Source: Arthrobacter sp. AZCC_0090 (GTDB lineage: Bacteria > Actinomycetota > Actinomycetes > Actinomycetales > Micrococcaceae). From it: 64,000 bases of DNA. Each line of letters starts with the position of its first letter. The first letter of the stretch is position 1. The notes under the pieces were generated by a model. The model did no database searches, was not told where the DNA came from, and worked only from the letters and a program-made list of their open reading frames with translations. The stretch is from NCBI RefSeq assembly GCF_014207375.1, contig NZ_JACHEE010000008.1:172452-236451 (forward strand). Reading direction: 5' to 3'. This document shows positions 1 to 8,244 of this stretch, one piece after another. The translations under genes and the position numbers were made by a program.

Positions 1-2
1 CC

Positions 3-353
3 CGGGCCGTGAACGCCGAGATGCGCGACTGCTTGGAACATTTCGACCCGGTCCGTTTCACTGCGCTGAACCAGGATTTCCACAGCGTGCTCTTTGAACA
101 CTGCCCCAATCCGCACATCCTGGACCTCGTGCACCGGGGCTGGAACCGACTCGCCTCGATCAGGGCCTCAACGTTCCGATTCGTCCCCGGGCGTGCGCAT
201 GAGTCCGTGGACGAACACGAGGCACTGCTCCAACTCATTGAAAGCAACGCCGACGCCGACACCATCGAACAAGCCGCCCGCAGGCACCGCGCCGCCACCC
301 TGGATGCGTACCTGTCGCTAGCCCCGGCGGCCGTGCAAGCAAAGACCATCTGA
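3..353 (+). CDS. GntR-family regulator, FCD domain (5' partial)
   Basis: The reading frame is open through the left edge, so only the C-terminal ligand-binding part is present. The roughly 117 visible residues are helical with histidines and aspartates spaced as in the FCD effector domain (LNQDFH..., HE.LL, ARRH...H/R). The N-terminal winged-helix DNA-binding domain lies outside the window. An in-frame GTG at 9 is probably internal. The gene lies 41 bp upstream of hpaE on the same strand, so it is the obvious candidate regulator of the homoprotocatechuate operon, acting as a repressor released by an aromatic acid or pathway intermediate. That role is inferred from position. Family assignment is fairly secure. 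Confidence 0.8.
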   Translation, partial: RAVNAEMRDCLEHFDPVRFTALNQDFHSVLFEHCPNPHILDLVHRGWNRLASIRASTFRFVPGRAHESVDEHEALLQLIESNADADTIEQAARRHRAATLDAYLSLAPAAVQAKTI

Positions 354-394
354 CCCACCTTCACAGCAGTAAAGAGCAGTAAAGGAAGACAACA

Positions 395-1909
395 ATGACG
401 TTCACTGCACCAGAAACCACCACCCACTACGTCCCGAAGGACCTTCCCACCCACATCCAGCACTTCATCAACGGTCAGTTCGTTGACTCCGTGAGCGGCA
501 AAACCTTCGACGTCCTGGACCCGGTGTCGAACGGCAACTACGCCACCGCCGCAGCCGGCCAGGAGGAAGACATCGACCTCGCCGTCGCCGCCGCCCGCGA
601 AGCCTTCGTGAACGGCCCGTGGCCGAAGATGAAGCCCCGCGAACGCGCCCGCGTGCTGAACAGGATCGCCGACGCCGTCGAAGCCCAGGAAGCCCGCCTC
701 GCCGAGCTCGAGACCTTCGACACCGGCCTTCCGATCACCCAGGCCAAGGGCCAGGCGTTGCGCGCGGCGGAGAACTTCCGCTTCTTCGCGGACCTGATCG
801 TGGCCCAGTTCGACGACGCCATGAAGGTTCCGGGTTCGCAGATCAACTACGTTAACCGGAAGCCGATCGGCGTGGCGGGCCTTATTACTCCGTGGAACAC
901 GCCGTTCATGCTCGAGTCCTGGAAGCTTGCCCCGGCCTTGGCCACCGGCAACACCGTGGTCCTGAAACCGGCCGAGTTCACCCCGCTTTCGGCCTCACTC
1001 TGGGCGACTATTTTCAAGGACGCCGGCCTGCCGGACGGCGTGTTCAACCTGGTCAACGGCCTGGGCGAGGAAGCCGGCGACGCCCTCGTGAAGCACCCGG
1101 ACGTGCCCCTAATCTCCTTCACCGGCGAGACCACCACAGGCCAGACCATCTTCCGCAACGCCGCAGCCAACCTCAAGGGCCTGTCCATGGAGCTGGGCGG
1201 CAAGTCGCCGTGCGTCGTGTTCGCCGACGCCGACCTCGACGCCGCGATCGATTCGGCCCTGTTCGGGGTCTTCTCCCTCAACGGGGAACGTTGCACCGCG
1301 GGCTCGCGCATCCTCGTCGAACGCGCCATCTATGACGAGTTCTGCGAAAAGTACGCGGCCCGCGCGAAGAACATCGTCGTCGGGGACCCGCACGACCCCA
1401 AGACCCAGGTCGGTGCCCTCGTCCACCCCGAGCACTACGAAAAAGTTGCCTCGTACGTGGAGATCGGTAAGTCCGAAGGCCGGCTGTTGGCCGGTGGCGG
1501 ACGCCCGGCACACCTCCCGGAAGGCAACTACATCGCCCCTACTGTGTTTGCCGACGTCGCGCCCGATGCGCGGATCTTCCAGGAAGAAATCTTCGGACCC
1601 GTCGTCGCGATCACCCCGTTCGAGAACGACGACGAAGCCCTCGCCCTCGCAAACAACACCAAATACGGCCTGGCGGCCTACATCTGGACCCAGAACCTGA
1701 CCCGCGCCCACAACTTCGCGCAGAACGTCGAGGCGGGCATGGTGTGGCTCAACAGTCATAACGTCCGGGACCTGCGCACTCCCTTCGGCGGCGTCAAGGC
1801 CTCCGGCCTGGGCCACGAAGGCGGCTACCGCTCCATCGATTTCTATACCGACCAGCAGGCCGTGCACATCACCCTCGGCGCTGTCCACACCCCCAAGTTC
1901 GGCGCGTAA
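395..1909 (+). CDS. hpaE: 5-carboxymethyl-2-hydroxymuconate semialdehyde dehydrogenase
   Basis: This NAD-dependent aldehyde dehydrogenase oxidises the ring-cleavage product of homoprotocatechuate (CHMS) to 5-carboxymethyl-2-hydroxymuconate. The 504-residue protein has the complete ALDH fold: PWNTP near 167, the cofactor segment FTGETTTG near 242, the general base Glu266 in MELGGK and the nucleophile Cys300 in NGERC. The ATG at 395 follows an aaggaag ribosome site. It sits directly after the GntR-like regulator and before hpaD. A long hairpin begins at its stop codon. The neighbours hpaD, hpaH and hpaI make the specific substrate much more likely than a generic aldehyde or betaine aldehyde. 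Confidence 0.93.
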   Translation: MTFTAPETTTHYVPKDLPTHIQHFINGQFVDSVSGKTFDVLDPVSNGNYATAAAGQEEDIDLAVAAAREAFVNGPWPKMKPRERARVLNRIADAVEAQEARLAELETFDTGLPITQAKGQALRAAENFRFFADLIVAQFDDAMKVPGSQINYVNRKPIGVAGLITPWNTPFMLESWKLAPALATGNTVVLKPAEFTPLSASLWATIFKDAGLPDGVFNLVNGLGEEAGDALVKHPDVPLISFTGETTTGQTIFRNAAANLKGLSMELGGKSPCVVFADADLDAAIDSALFGVFSLNGERCTAGSRILVERAIYDEFCEKYAARAKNIVVGDPHDPKTQVGALVHPEHYEKVASYVEIGKSEGRLLAGGGRPAHLPEGNYIAPTVFADVAPDARIFQEEIFGPVVAITPFENDDEALALANNTKYGLAAYIWTQNLTRAHNFAQNVEAGMVWLNSHNVRDLRTPFGGVKASGLGHEGGYRSIDFYTDQQAVHITLGAVHTPKFGA

Positions 1910-1976
1910 CCCAACTAACTCGCACTTGTTGTCGTTATGAGGCTCCAAAACGACACCTACTGCGAGTCAGTTGGGT
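1909..1976. repeat. Long imperfect hairpin between hpaE and hpaD
   Basis: Two 16-base arms (1909-1924, ACCCAACTAACTCGCA; 1961-1976, TGCGAGTCAGTTGGGT) pair with one mismatch. An inner stem pairs TGTCGTT (1930-1936) with AACGACA (1949-1955). The outer arm overlaps the hpaE stop codon. There is no T-run, so a classical intrinsic terminator is unlikely. It may be an mRNA-processing or stability element inside the operon, or a REP-like or MITE-like insertion. No second copy was found in the window. Confidence 0.7.
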
Positions 1977-2016
1977 ACCGAACCCCAGAGACCCCTTTCA
2001 AAGAAGAGAGAACCCG

Positions 2017-3093
2017 ATGACCAACTTTGTCCCCACCCCTTCCGTCCCGGCTCCGGATATCGTGCGCTGCGCCTACCTCGAACTCGTGGTCACAGACCTC
2101 GCCAAGTCCCGCGAGTTCTACGTGGACCTCCTGGGCCTGCACGTCACCGAAGAAGACGAGAACACCATCTACCTACGCTCCTTCGAGGAGTTCATCCACC
2201 ACAACCTCGTCCTGCGCAAGGGACCGGTCGCAGCCGCCGCCGCGTTCGCGTACCGGGTGAAGTCCCCGGCCGAGGTGGACGCCGCCGAGGCGTACTACCG
2301 CGAGTTGGGCTGCCGGGTCGAGCGCCGCAAGGACGGCTTCACCAAGGGCGTGGGCGACTCCGTCCGCGTGGAGGATCCGCTGGGCTTCCCGTACGAGTTC
2401 TTCTACGACGTGGAGCACGTCGAACGCCTCACCCAGCGCTACGACCTGTACTCCGCCGGGGAGCTGGTCCGCCTGGACCACTTCAACCAGGTCACCCCCG
2501 ACGTTCCCCGCGGCCGGAAGTACCTCGAGGACCTCGGCTTCCGCGTCTCGGAAGACATCAAGGATTCCGACGGCGTCACGTACGCCGCGTGGATGCACCG
2601 CAAGCAGACCGTGCACGACACCGCCCTGACCGGCGGCAACGGTCCCCGCCTGCACCACATCGCGTTCTCGACGCACGAGAAGCACAACATCATCCAGATC
2701 TGCGACAAGATGGGCGCCCTGCGCATCAGCGACCGGATCGAACGCGGCCCCGGCAGGCACGGCGTCTCCAACGCGTTCTACCTGTACATCCTGGACCCGG
2801 ACGGGCACCGCATCGAGATCTACACCCAGGACTACTACACGGGCGATCCTGACAACCCCACCGTCACCTGGGACGTCCACGACAACCAGCGCCGCGACTG
2901 GTGGGGCAACCCCGTGGTCCCCTCCTGGTACACCGAGGCCTCCCTCGTCCTGGACCTGGACGGCAACCCCCAGCCGGTCATCATCCGTGAGGAAAAGAGC
3001 GAAATGGCGGTCACCGTGGGCGCCGACGGTTTCTCCTACACCCGGCCAGAAGGCGCCACGGCAGAGGGCTTCAAGCTCGGCGCCCAGGTCTAG
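2017..3093 (+). CDS. hpaD: 3,4-dihydroxyphenylacetate 2,3-dioxygenase (extradiol, Fe/Mn)
   Basis: This enzyme opens the ring of homoprotocatechuate next to its hydroxyls, giving 5-carboxymethyl-2-hydroxymuconate semialdehyde. The 358-residue sequence follows the vicinal-oxygen-chelate extradiol enzymes typified by Brevibacterium fuscum HPCD and Arthrobacter globiformis MndD. With their numbering the metal ligands are all present (His155, His214, Glu267), as are the acid-base His200 and Tyr257. The metal, Fe(II) in HPCD and Mn(II) in MndD, cannot be told from sequence. The start follows an aagaagagagaa ribosome site. The gene is central to the hpa operon and the assignment is very secure. Confidence 0.96.
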   Translation: MTNFVPTPSVPAPDIVRCAYLELVVTDLAKSREFYVDLLGLHVTEEDENTIYLRSFEEFIHHNLVLRKGPVAAAAAFAYRVKSPAEVDAAEAYYRELGCRVERRKDGFTKGVGDSVRVEDPLGFPYEFFYDVEHVERLTQRYDLYSAGELVRLDHFNQVTPDVPRGRKYLEDLGFRVSEDIKDSDGVTYAAWMHRKQTVHDTALTGGNGPRLHHIAFSTHEKHNIIQICDKMGALRISDRIERGPGRHGVSNAFYLYILDPDGHRIEIYTQDYYTGDPDNPTVTWDVHDNQRRDWWGNPVVPSWYTEASLVLDLDGNPQPVIIREEKSEMAVTVGADGFSYTRPEGATAEGFKLGAQV

Positions 3094-3146
3094 TGTCCGG
3101 GCTTTAAAGGGATACTGACCGCAGGATGGCCGAACGGAGTGTGAAG

Positions 3147-3932
3147 ATGCTTGACCCGAAGACGATAGAAACCATTGCGGACGAACTACTGGAAGCCGGC
3201 CGGTCCCGGACCCCGGTGCCTCGCCTGACCGCCCGCTACCCGGACATGACGGTGGAGGATTCCTACGCCGTGCAGCAGTTGTGGCGGCGCAGGAACGAGG
3301 ACGCCGGCCGGAAGCTGGTGGGCCGCAAGATCGGACTGACGTCCAAGGCCATGCAGGCCGCGACGGGCATCACCGAACCCGACTACGGCGCGATCTTCGA
3401 TGACATGGTGCTGGAAACGGGCTGCTCCGTGGCGTGGGACCAGTACACCCACCCGCGGGTCGAAGTGGAACTGGCTTTCGTGCTCAAGAAGGACCTCTCC
3501 GGGCCAGGGTGCACCATCTTCGACGTCCTGAACGCCACGGACTACGTGGTTCCGGCCCTCGAGATCCTGGACTCCAGGATCGAGATGGAGGGCCGGACCA
3601 TCGTGGACACCATCTCGGACAACGCCGCGATGGGTGCCATGGTGGTGGGCGGCCGCCCGGTCCGCCCGGACGCCGTCGACCTCCGCTGGGTATCGGCCAT
3701 CCTGTACAAGAACCAGACCGTGGAGGAAACCGGCGTCGCCGCCGGAGTCCTGGACCACCCTGCCAACGGGGTGCATTGGCTGGCCAACAAGATCGCCCCT
3801 CACGGAGACGGGCTGAAGGCCGGGGAGATCATCCTCGCCGGCTCCTTCACCCGCCCGCTGTGGGTGTACAAAGGGGATACCGTCCACGCCGACTACGGAC
3901 CCTTGGGAGTCATCACATGCCGGTTCGAGTAG
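3147..3932 (+). CDS. hpaH: 2-oxo-hept-4-ene-1,7-dioate hydratase
   Basis: The product adds water to 2-oxohept-4-ene-1,7-dioate, giving 4-hydroxy-2-oxoheptanedioate, the substrate of the next gene. It belongs to the MhpD/HpaH hydratase-decarboxylase family (fumarylacetoacetase superfamily). Visible landmarks are GRKIGLTSKAMQ near residue 65, the acidic HPRVEVELAFVL segment near 110 and a C-terminal AGSFTRPLWVYKGDTVHADYG block. I chose ATG 3147, which gives 261 residues beginning MLDPKT, because it matches the usual family start and has GGAG six bases upstream. An in-frame ATG at 3126 would add seven residues. The 3' end overlaps hpaI by 16 bases, implying translational coupling. Confidence 0.9.
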   Translation: MLDPKTIETIADELLEAGRSRTPVPRLTARYPDMTVEDSYAVQQLWRRRNEDAGRKLVGRKIGLTSKAMQAATGITEPDYGAIFDDMVLETGCSVAWDQYTHPRVEVELAFVLKKDLSGPGCTIFDVLNATDYVVPALEILDSRIEMEGRTIVDTISDNAAMGAMVVGGRPVRPDAVDLRWVSAILYKNQTVEETGVAAGVLDHPANGVHWLANKIAPHGDGLKAGEIILAGSFTRPLWVYKGDTVHADYGPLGVITCRFE

Positions 3933-4765
3933 AACCAGACCGCACGTTCCGTGAAGCCTTGCGGAACCAAACCGGCCCTGCCGGCCGGCCACTCGCGGGG
4001 TTGTGGGTGTGCTCCGGCAGCCCACTCATCGCGGAACTGTGCGCCGGGGCAGGGCTGGATTGGCTCCTGATTGATGCCGAACACAGCCCCAACGGCCTCG
4101 AATCCATCCTCGCCCAGCTCCAGGCCGTCCGCGGCTACCCCGTCCAAGCCGTAGTCCGCCCACCGGCCAACGACACCGTGCTGCTCAAGCAATACCTGGA
4201 CCTGGGCGTACAGGACTTGCTCATCCCCATGGTCAACTCGGCTTCGGAGGCGAAAGCGGCGGTGGCCGCCGTACGCTACCCTCCCCACGGCGTGCGCGGC
4301 GTCGGCTCGGCCCTGGCCCGCGCCTCGCGCTGGAACCGCATCCCGGACTATCTCGCCCGGGCTTCGGAGACGGTCAGCGTGACGGTCCAGATCGAAACCG
4401 AGGCCGCGGTCGCCGCCGTGGAAGAGATCCTGGCGGTCGACGGCGTCGATGCCATCTTCGTGGGGCCCTCCGACCTCGCGGCTTCCATGGGCCTGCTGGG
4501 TCAGCAGGAACACCCCAAGGTGCGTGCCGCCGTCGAGCACTGCCTCGCCGCGGCGAAAGCGGCAGGCAAGCCTGCCGGCGTGAATGCTTTCAACGAAGAC
4601 ACAGCGCGTGCTTACATGGCCGCTGGCGCGTCCTTCGTGCTGGTCGGCGCAGATGTCGCGCTACTGGCGCGCGGCACGGAAGCGCTCGCGGATAAGTTCG
4701 TCCCCGCAACCCCCGACGGCGACACGCCCTTTGGCGGGACAGGTGACACGCCGTCGAGCTACTGA
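3917..4765 (+). CDS. hpaI: 4-hydroxy-2-oxoheptane-1,7-dioate aldolase (HpcH/HpaI family)
   Basis: This class II aldolase splits 4-hydroxy-2-oxoheptanedioate into pyruvate and succinic semialdehyde, the last step encoded here. The 282-residue protein shows the HpcH/HpaI barrel motifs: LLIDAEHSPN with the catalytic histidine, VRPPANDTVLLKQYLDLGVQDLLIPMV, the metal-binding glutamate in QIETEAAV and GPSDLAASMG. The start at ATG 3917 lies inside the end of hpaH, a 16-base overlap. Upstream in-frame codons belong to the hpaH antiframe and were ignored. A succinic semialdehyde dehydrogenase is not in the window, nor are the isomerase and decarboxylase steps between hpaE and hpaH. Confidence 0.92.
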   Translation: MPVRVEPDRTFREALRNQTGPAGRPLAGLWVCSGSPLIAELCAGAGLDWLLIDAEHSPNGLESILAQLQAVRGYPVQAVVRPPANDTVLLKQYLDLGVQDLLIPMVNSASEAKAAVAAVRYPPHGVRGVGSALARASRWNRIPDYLARASETVSVTVQIETEAAVAAVEEILAVDGVDAIFVGPSDLAASMGLLGQQEHPKVRAAVEHCLAAAKAAGKPAGVNAFNEDTARAYMAAGASFVLVGADVALLARGTEALADKFVPATPDGDTPFGGTGDTPSSY

Positions 4766-4826
4766 ACTAGGTAGGTAGTCGGCACTCTTCCGGAGGTCGT
4801 CGGACGGAGCTACATTGGATATCCCG

Positions 4827-4846
4827 AGGCCGCTCGGGGGCGGCCT
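4827..4846. terminator. GC-rich hairpin after hpaI
   Basis: A perfect 7-bp stem AGGCCGC / GCGGCCT encloses the loop TCGGGG. It lies 62 bases after the hpaI stop and 25 bases before the next possible start. There is no T-tract, so it may be a weak or factor-assisted terminator for the hpa operon. Confidence 0.4.
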
Positions 4847-4870
4847 AGGAGGGGGCCGTCCGCAATTTCA

Positions 4871-5308
4871 ATGGAGCATGCCGTGGTCGCGCAACCAGAT
4901 CTCAATCCTCAACAAGCAGCCACTGCCCAACCGCCGGCTGCAAGGCGTTCGGGCCCCGTGGAGTACGATCTACGGGCGGTTTACGTCCCGCAGTGGGGGC
5001 CGTTCCTGGATGATGAGGGACGCGAATTCTTCGTGACTGCCGTGGAATTCTGGGAGCATGCCACGGTGGTCAGTCTGTGCTGGAAACGCAGGCCCACAGG
5101 AGGGCAAGGAAGCCCGCCCCTGGTTGCCACGGATGAGCACGACCGTGTGCTGGGCGTGAAGCGCGTCTGGAACGTTGGTGCGCGATCGATCCAACATTTT
5201 GAACCGATTTCAACGTCAGCCCGCGCATTGACGGTGCTCATCGCCAGGAAAACAGGACCACAGGAACTGTTTAGCTGCAGGACTCCTCCGGTCAAGACGA
5301 GCCAGTGA
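4871..5308 (+). CDS. Hypothetical protein
   Basis: This is a 145-residue protein I do not recognise. The first 30 residues are a flexible Ala/Gln/Pro stretch. The rest looks like a small mixed beta fold (VEYDLRAVYVPQWGPFLDDEG..., FFVTAVEFWEHATVVSLCWKR) ending in a polar tail. Composition and codon use resemble the neighbouring real genes, and no better frame exists on either strand. There is no transmembrane segment or signal peptide. The start is uncertain: ATG 4871 has only AGGAGGGGG about 14 bases upstream. It stands alone between the hpa operon and the convergent HTH gene. No function can be assigned. Confidence 0.5.
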   Translation: MEHAVVAQPDLNPQQAATAQPPAARRSGPVEYDLRAVYVPQWGPFLDDEGREFFVTAVEFWEHATVVSLCWKRRPTGGQGSPPLVATDEHDRVLGVKRVWNVGARSIQHFEPISTSARALTVLIARKTGPQELFSCRTPPVKTSQ

Positions 5309-5372
5309 AGTGAGCGCGTCCGTTAGGCGAAGGCGCCCGTCTGGGCTGGCCCGTAACTGGGCTGGCCCGTAA

Positions 5373-5902
5373 CTAGGCTGGACGGGCGACGCCCCGTGTT
5401 GACCTCCGGATATGGTCGGGCGTGAGGCCCGTCAGCGCGGCAAGTTCAAGGTCATCGCAGGCTTGGGTCCGGAGCGCCGTGACAATCAAGGTCTCCCGCT
5501 GTTCCGTGATCTGGTCGCGGTGCCTTCGGCCGCTTTGAGTTGCTCGCTTTTCGCCCTCAGGGCATCCAGATGTGCGCCCCGCGGAAGCCCACTCGGGTGG
5601 AGGTCGTCATAAGCCAAACCAATGGTTCGGACAGCCCGAATGTTTTCCCCGGTCACCGCGGAAATTGTGGCCAGAGTGAGCCCATCTTCAAGGGCCTGGG
5701 CGATCATCTCGTTACGGGCGGCGGTCAAAGTTCGGATGGCGCTCGAAGCGTGGGATAGGAGTTGCCTATGCGCCGCGAGGGCGTGGGTGAGCTTGGCACG
5801 CTCCCCTTTGGCAGCAGTTTGGGGCCGGGCTGGCGCATTGGCCCGGTAGGTGTATCTGCCGGTGGCTGACGTGCCCCGAAGGGAGCCGGATGGGGCTGGC
5901 AT
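5373..5902 (-). pseudogene. Protein with two HTH-like repeat units, frameshifted
   Basis: The first frame (start 5902, good AAAGGGA ribosome site) gives 138 residues and stops at 5486. It contains one unit of the form LTAARNEMIAQALEDGLTLA followed by TISAVTGENIRAVRTIG. Moving back one base near 5520 opens a second frame to a stop at 5373-5375, encoding a matching unit: ITEQRETLIVTALRTQACDD, then LELAALTGLTPDHIRRSTRG. The two units align residue for residue (turn residues AVTGENIRAVR and ALTGLTPDHIRR), so the intact protein probably had both. The cause could be a real lesion, a programmed -1 shift or a sequencing error. It diverges from the aminotransferase at 6208 across a palindrome-rich region. 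Confidence 0.55.
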
Positions 5903-6019
5903 TGGATCCCTTTCGGACTTTTCGCTAACTCTTCTGATCTATGAAATCTAGGCGGCGTTCGCAGAGGCGCGGAAATACCAATACCGCGTGAACCCATAAG
6001 GAAAGTGCATGGGAACTAA

Positions 6020-6070
6020 CCCATATGGGGCAGAACAACCCGAAATCGGGCCAGATACCCCATATGGGGC
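6020..6070. promoter_or_regulatory. Cluster of three palindromes, candidate operator region
   Basis: Two copies of CCCATATGGGGC (CATATG at 6022-6027 and 6061-6066, 39 bp apart) flank a third dyad, CCCGA-AA-TCGGG (6040-6051). They lie in the 305-bp divergent region between the HTH protein and the aminotransferase gene. The geometry suggests a cooperative regulator site. The binding protein is unknown; the divergent HTH protein is the natural guess. The rest of the region (5903-6207) shows no gene. Confidence 0.6.
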
Positions 6071-6207
6071 CGAAGAGAGCCGACCGTCATAAGAGCCCCT
6101 TATTGATCCACGCAGATTAGGTCTTATCCACGGCGCTCGGCAGTGCCTAGTCTCGAAATTGGGGATTCGACACCCGAATCCTGAGTTTCACGATTCTGGA
6201 GAAGACA

Positions 6208-7416
6208 ATGTCCGAGTACCTGCCGGCGTCGAGGGTCACCCGTATCAAGTCCTCAGCGAGCGTTGCGGCCGCCGCCCGCGTCCGCGAACTACGAGCCGAA
6301 GGGATCCCGATCATCGACTTGACCGTCGGCGAACCGGACTTCGACACCCCTGAACACATCAAAGCGGCCGCTATCGAGGCGATCAACGCTGGCGAGACCA
6401 AATACACCTCGGTGACCGGTACTCCCGAGCTGCAGACCGCCATCCTCCGCCGGATTGAAAGCCACACCGGCGTGCACTACGCAGCGAACCAGCTGACCAT
6501 CGGCGGCGGTGCCAAGCAGGTCCTCTACGTTGCCCTCATGGCATCGCTCAACGAGGGCGACGAGGTCATCGTCCCGGCACCGTACTGGGTGTCCTACCCG
6601 GACATGGTCCTCGCCAACGACGGCACTCCCGTCATCGTCGCTTGTGGCGAGGAGACCGGCTTCAAGCTCACGCCGGCCGCCCTGAAGGAAGCCATCACTC
6701 CCAAGACCAAGTGGCTCATCCTCAACGCTCCGTCCAACCCGACGGGAGCCGTGTACTCACGCGAAGAACTGAAGGCGCTCGGTGCCGTGCTTGAGGAATT
6801 CCCGCACGTCTACATCCTCACCGACGAAATCTACGACGAGATCCACTTTGGCGACGGCCGGGTGACCAGCCTCGTCACTGCCGTTCCGTCCTTGCGTGAC
6901 CGCATCCTGTTGGTCAACGGCGTCTCCAAGGCCTATGCCATGACCGGCTGGCGCCTTGGCTACGGCGTCGGCCCGGCACCGTTGATCGCGGCCATGAACA
7001 AGCTGCAGTCCCAGACGTCCTCCTGCCCGTCCTCCATCAGCCAGGCCGCCGCGGCAGCTGCGCTGAATGGCGATCAGTCCTTCGTCCGGGACAGCGTGGA
7101 GGTTTACCGTAAGCGCCGTGATGTCGCCGTCGAAGGCCTCAACGCCATTGACGGACTGTCCGTCGCGCCCGCTGACGGTGCCTTCTACGCCTACGTGAAC
7201 TGCAACGGGGTCATCGGCAAGACGGCTCCCGACGGCACGGTCATCGAGAACGACCAGGACTTCACGCTGTACCTCCTCAACGCCGCCGCGGTCGCTGTTA
7301 TCCAAGGCTCGGCCTATGGCCTCGGCCCCTACTTCCGGATCTCCTTCGCGACCTCGCTGGAAACCATCAACGCTGGCGTGGACTCGATCCGCAAGGCAGT
7401 CAGCGCCCTCAACTAA
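6208..7416 (+). CDS. PLP-dependent class I/II aminotransferase (aspartate aminotransferase type)
   Basis: A 402-residue fold-type I aminotransferase. It contains the N-terminal DLTVGEPDFDTP substrate segment, PAPYWVSYPDM, NAPSNPTGAVYS with the asparagine that contacts the cofactor, DEIYDEI, and the Schiff-base Lys241 in SKAYAMTGWRLGYG. A C-terminal arginine lies in YFRISFA. This pattern is typical of subgroup Igamma aspartate aminotransferases, which interconvert aspartate and oxaloacetate; related enzymes accept other amino acids. ATG 6208 follows GGAGAAGACA. It is 46 bp upstream of an RraA-type enzyme that can act on oxaloacetate, so the pair may process a shared keto acid. A strong terminator ends the two-gene unit. 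Confidence 0.87.
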   Translation: MSEYLPASRVTRIKSSASVAAAARVRELRAEGIPIIDLTVGEPDFDTPEHIKAAAIEAINAGETKYTSVTGTPELQTAILRRIESHTGVHYAANQLTIGGGAKQVLYVALMASLNEGDEVIVPAPYWVSYPDMVLANDGTPVIVACGEETGFKLTPAALKEAITPKTKWLILNAPSNPTGAVYSREELKALGAVLEEFPHVYILTDEIYDEIHFGDGRVTSLVTAVPSLRDRILLVNGVSKAYAMTGWRLGYGVGPAPLIAAMNKLQSQTSSCPSSISQAAAAAALNGDQSFVRDSVEVYRKRRDVAVEGLNAIDGLSVAPADGAFYAYVNCNGVIGKTAPDGTVIENDQDFTLYLLNAAAVAVIQGSAYGLGPYFRISFATSLETINAGVDSIRKAVSALN

Positions 7417-7462
7417 GCCCCCACAGGCATCACAAAAGTCAGCCAAAAGAAAGATTCAGGAC

Positions 7463-8137
7463 ATGATCCACGTAAAGACCAAGTTCCAGAGGCCGGACGC
7501 CGACGTCGTCAGCCGCCTCGCGGCGTTCTCCTCCGCAACCATCCACGAAGCCCAGGGCCGCAGGGGAGCCCTGAGCTCCAAGATCAAGCCGATTGACCGT
7601 TCGATGTCATTCTGCGGCCCGGCCGTAACCGTGGCTTGTGCCCCGCAAGACAACCTCATGCTGCAGGTCGCCATCCACTACGCCCAGGCCGGCGATGTGG
7701 TCCTGGTCGGTGCGCAGGAATTTTCCGACGCCGGAACCTTCGGCGACGTTTTGGGCAACGCCATGAAAGCCAAGGGCATTGCAGCGATGGTGACGGACTC
7801 CGGCGTGCGGGACACCCAGGACCTCATTGAGTTGGGCCTGCCCGTGTTTTCCGGCAGCGTTTGCATCAAGGGCACGGTCAAGGAAACCCTTGGGCCGATC
7901 AACCACCCGTTGGTCTTCGGCGACGAGATCATCTACCCCGGTGACATCCTTCGCGGCGACGCTGACGGCGTCGTGGTAGTGCGCCGCGAGGAAGCTGAGG
8001 AGGTCATCGCGCTCTCCCAGGCCCGGGACGACGCCGAACGCGAGCTCATCAAGGCCTACCACGCCGGAGGCACCACGATCGAGTTGTGCGGGCTGACGGA
8101 GAAGCTGAAGGCCAAGGGGCTTCTGGTCGAAGACTGA
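7463..8137 (+). CDS. RraA-like 4-hydroxy-4-methyl-2-oxoglutarate aldolase/oxaloacetate decarboxylase
   Basis: A 224-residue RraA/HMG-aldolase family protein. These class II aldolases cleave 4-hydroxy-4-methyl(carboxy)-2-oxo acids to pyruvate and usually decarboxylate oxaloacetate. Visible landmarks are ATIHEAQGRRGAL near residue 28, GPAVTV, the GDVLGNAMKAKGIAAMVTDSGVRD segment with the Gly-Asp metal/substrate loop, and YPGDILRGDADGVVVV. I placed the start at ATG 7463 (MIHVKT) because upstream codons overlap the aminotransferase and family members begin here; AAAGAAAGATTCAGG precedes it. RNase E-inhibitor RraA is the alternative, but the sequence pattern and the context of aromatic and keto-acid catabolism favour the enzyme. 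Confidence 0.85.
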   Translation: MIHVKTKFQRPDADVVSRLAAFSSATIHEAQGRRGALSSKIKPIDRSMSFCGPAVTVACAPQDNLMLQVAIHYAQAGDVVLVGAQEFSDAGTFGDVLGNAMKAKGIAAMVTDSGVRDTQDLIELGLPVFSGSVCIKGTVKETLGPINHPLVFGDEIIYPGDILRGDADGVVVVRREEAEEVIALSQARDDAERELIKAYHAGGTTIELCGLTEKLKAKGLLVED

Positions 8138-8159
8138 TTGGGCTGGTCCGGCGACACGG

Positions 8160-8203
8160 AAAATGCCCTGCGACCCTGAATTTCCAGGGTCGCAGGGCAT
8201 TTT
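8160..8203. terminator. Strong 19-bp intrinsic terminator hairpin
   Basis: A perfect 19-bp stem (AAAATGCCCTGCGACCCTG, 8160-8178, with its complement at 8185-8203) encloses a six-base loop. The A and T ends make it work in both directions. It ends the aminotransferase/RraA unit and also the leftward small gene at 8245. Confidence 0.92.
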
Positions 8204-8244
8204 CTGTGTCGAATTGGAGTGAGCCGACGACGGCGGGTTGGTGG

